The notes under the pieces: model-generated | What the model saw: the letters and a program-made list of their open reading frames with translations, nothing else | Databases searched by the model: none | Told to the model about the DNA's origin: nothing | DNA from: Acidobacteriota bacterium | GTDB lineage: Bacteria; Acidobacteriota; CAIWXX01 | DNA length: 44,445 nt | Assembly: GCA_016191015.1 (NCBI GenBank) | Contig: JACPPM010000317.1 | Span: forward strand, 1-44,445 | Reading direction: 5' to 3' | Translations under genes and position numbers: made by a program | In this document: positions 44,373 through 44,445 of the stretch, in pieces | Numbering within the stretch: the first letter of the stretch is position 1 | Layout: every line of letters begins with the position of its first letter

Positions 44373-44445
44373 GCTGCAGCAAAGTCGAGGCGCCGACTCG
44401 GGCGAGGCCGTTCCGTACGAAACCGCAGATGGCGCAGATCTCCGC
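44373..44445 (-). repeat. Dispersed repeat B, copy 4 (cut by window edge)
   Basis: Inverted copy of the sequence at about 100-177, with GGGCTGCAGCAAAGTCGAGG and GACTCGGGCGAGGCCGTTCC. It runs to the end of the window. Confidence 0.8.

Overview
The window is 44.4 kb of GC-rich bacterial chromosome with about 29 protein genes and no rRNA, tRNA or CRISPR that I could find. Outer-membrane, TonB, Vps10-like propeller, sulfatase, ECF-sigma and HEAT-repeat genes point to a Gram-negative soil or sediment bacterium. The long hairpin repeats between genes also fit Acidobacteriota or a similar uncultured phylum. That placement is inference; there is no phylogenetic marker beyond typA. Both ends of the window lie in copies of one dispersed repeat (repeat B), so it may be a whole contig whose assembly stopped at repeats.

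Layout. 0.2-4.8 kb: a large three-PAS hybrid histidine kinase and a receiver protein with MshEN-like C-terminal repeats, both minus strand. 5-9.4 kb: a small secreted protein, an Lrp regulator with L-lysine 6-transaminase (lat) under a clear sigma70 promoter, a PflA-like radical SAM protein, a small zinc-ribbon-like protein and a dienoyl-CoA-reductase-like SDR. 9.6-14.3 kb: a secreted sulfatase, a VapBC module with a palindromic operator laid over its promoter, and an ECF sigma / anti-sigma / periplasmic coiled-coil set with an apparent autoregulatory promoter. 14.7-16.9 kb: a receiver protein, a secreted GH39-like glycosidase and a decayed second copy of the receiver. 17.9-25.0 kb: a Vps10/BNR propeller protein, a 1105-residue HEAT-repeat protein and a small histidine-containing lipoprotein.

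25.2-30.8 kb is a minus-strand five-gene operon: aspartase/fumarase, HMG-CoA-lyase-like enzyme, class III CoA-transferase, and LeuC-type and LeuD-type hydratase subunits. The set reads as a route that hydrates a C5 branched dicarboxylate, attaches CoA and cleaves the product, for example citramalate or citraconate to pyruvate plus acetyl-CoA. It does not look like leucine synthesis. 31.1-35.8 kb: typA/bipA, a short ACT-less homoserine dehydrogenase and an aldehyde dehydrogenase. 36.1-38.7 kb: a DUF1579 protein, a ferritin-like protein and a methyltransferase, separated by copies of repeat A. 39.2-44.2 kb: a TonB-dependent receptor converging on a yfiR-hybrid kinase pair.

The intergenic DNA is unusual. 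One dispersed element of about 200-245 bp (repeat A) occurs five times, a second (repeat B) four times. Several gaps hold long imperfect hairpins built from short degenerate words, with a different word at each site.
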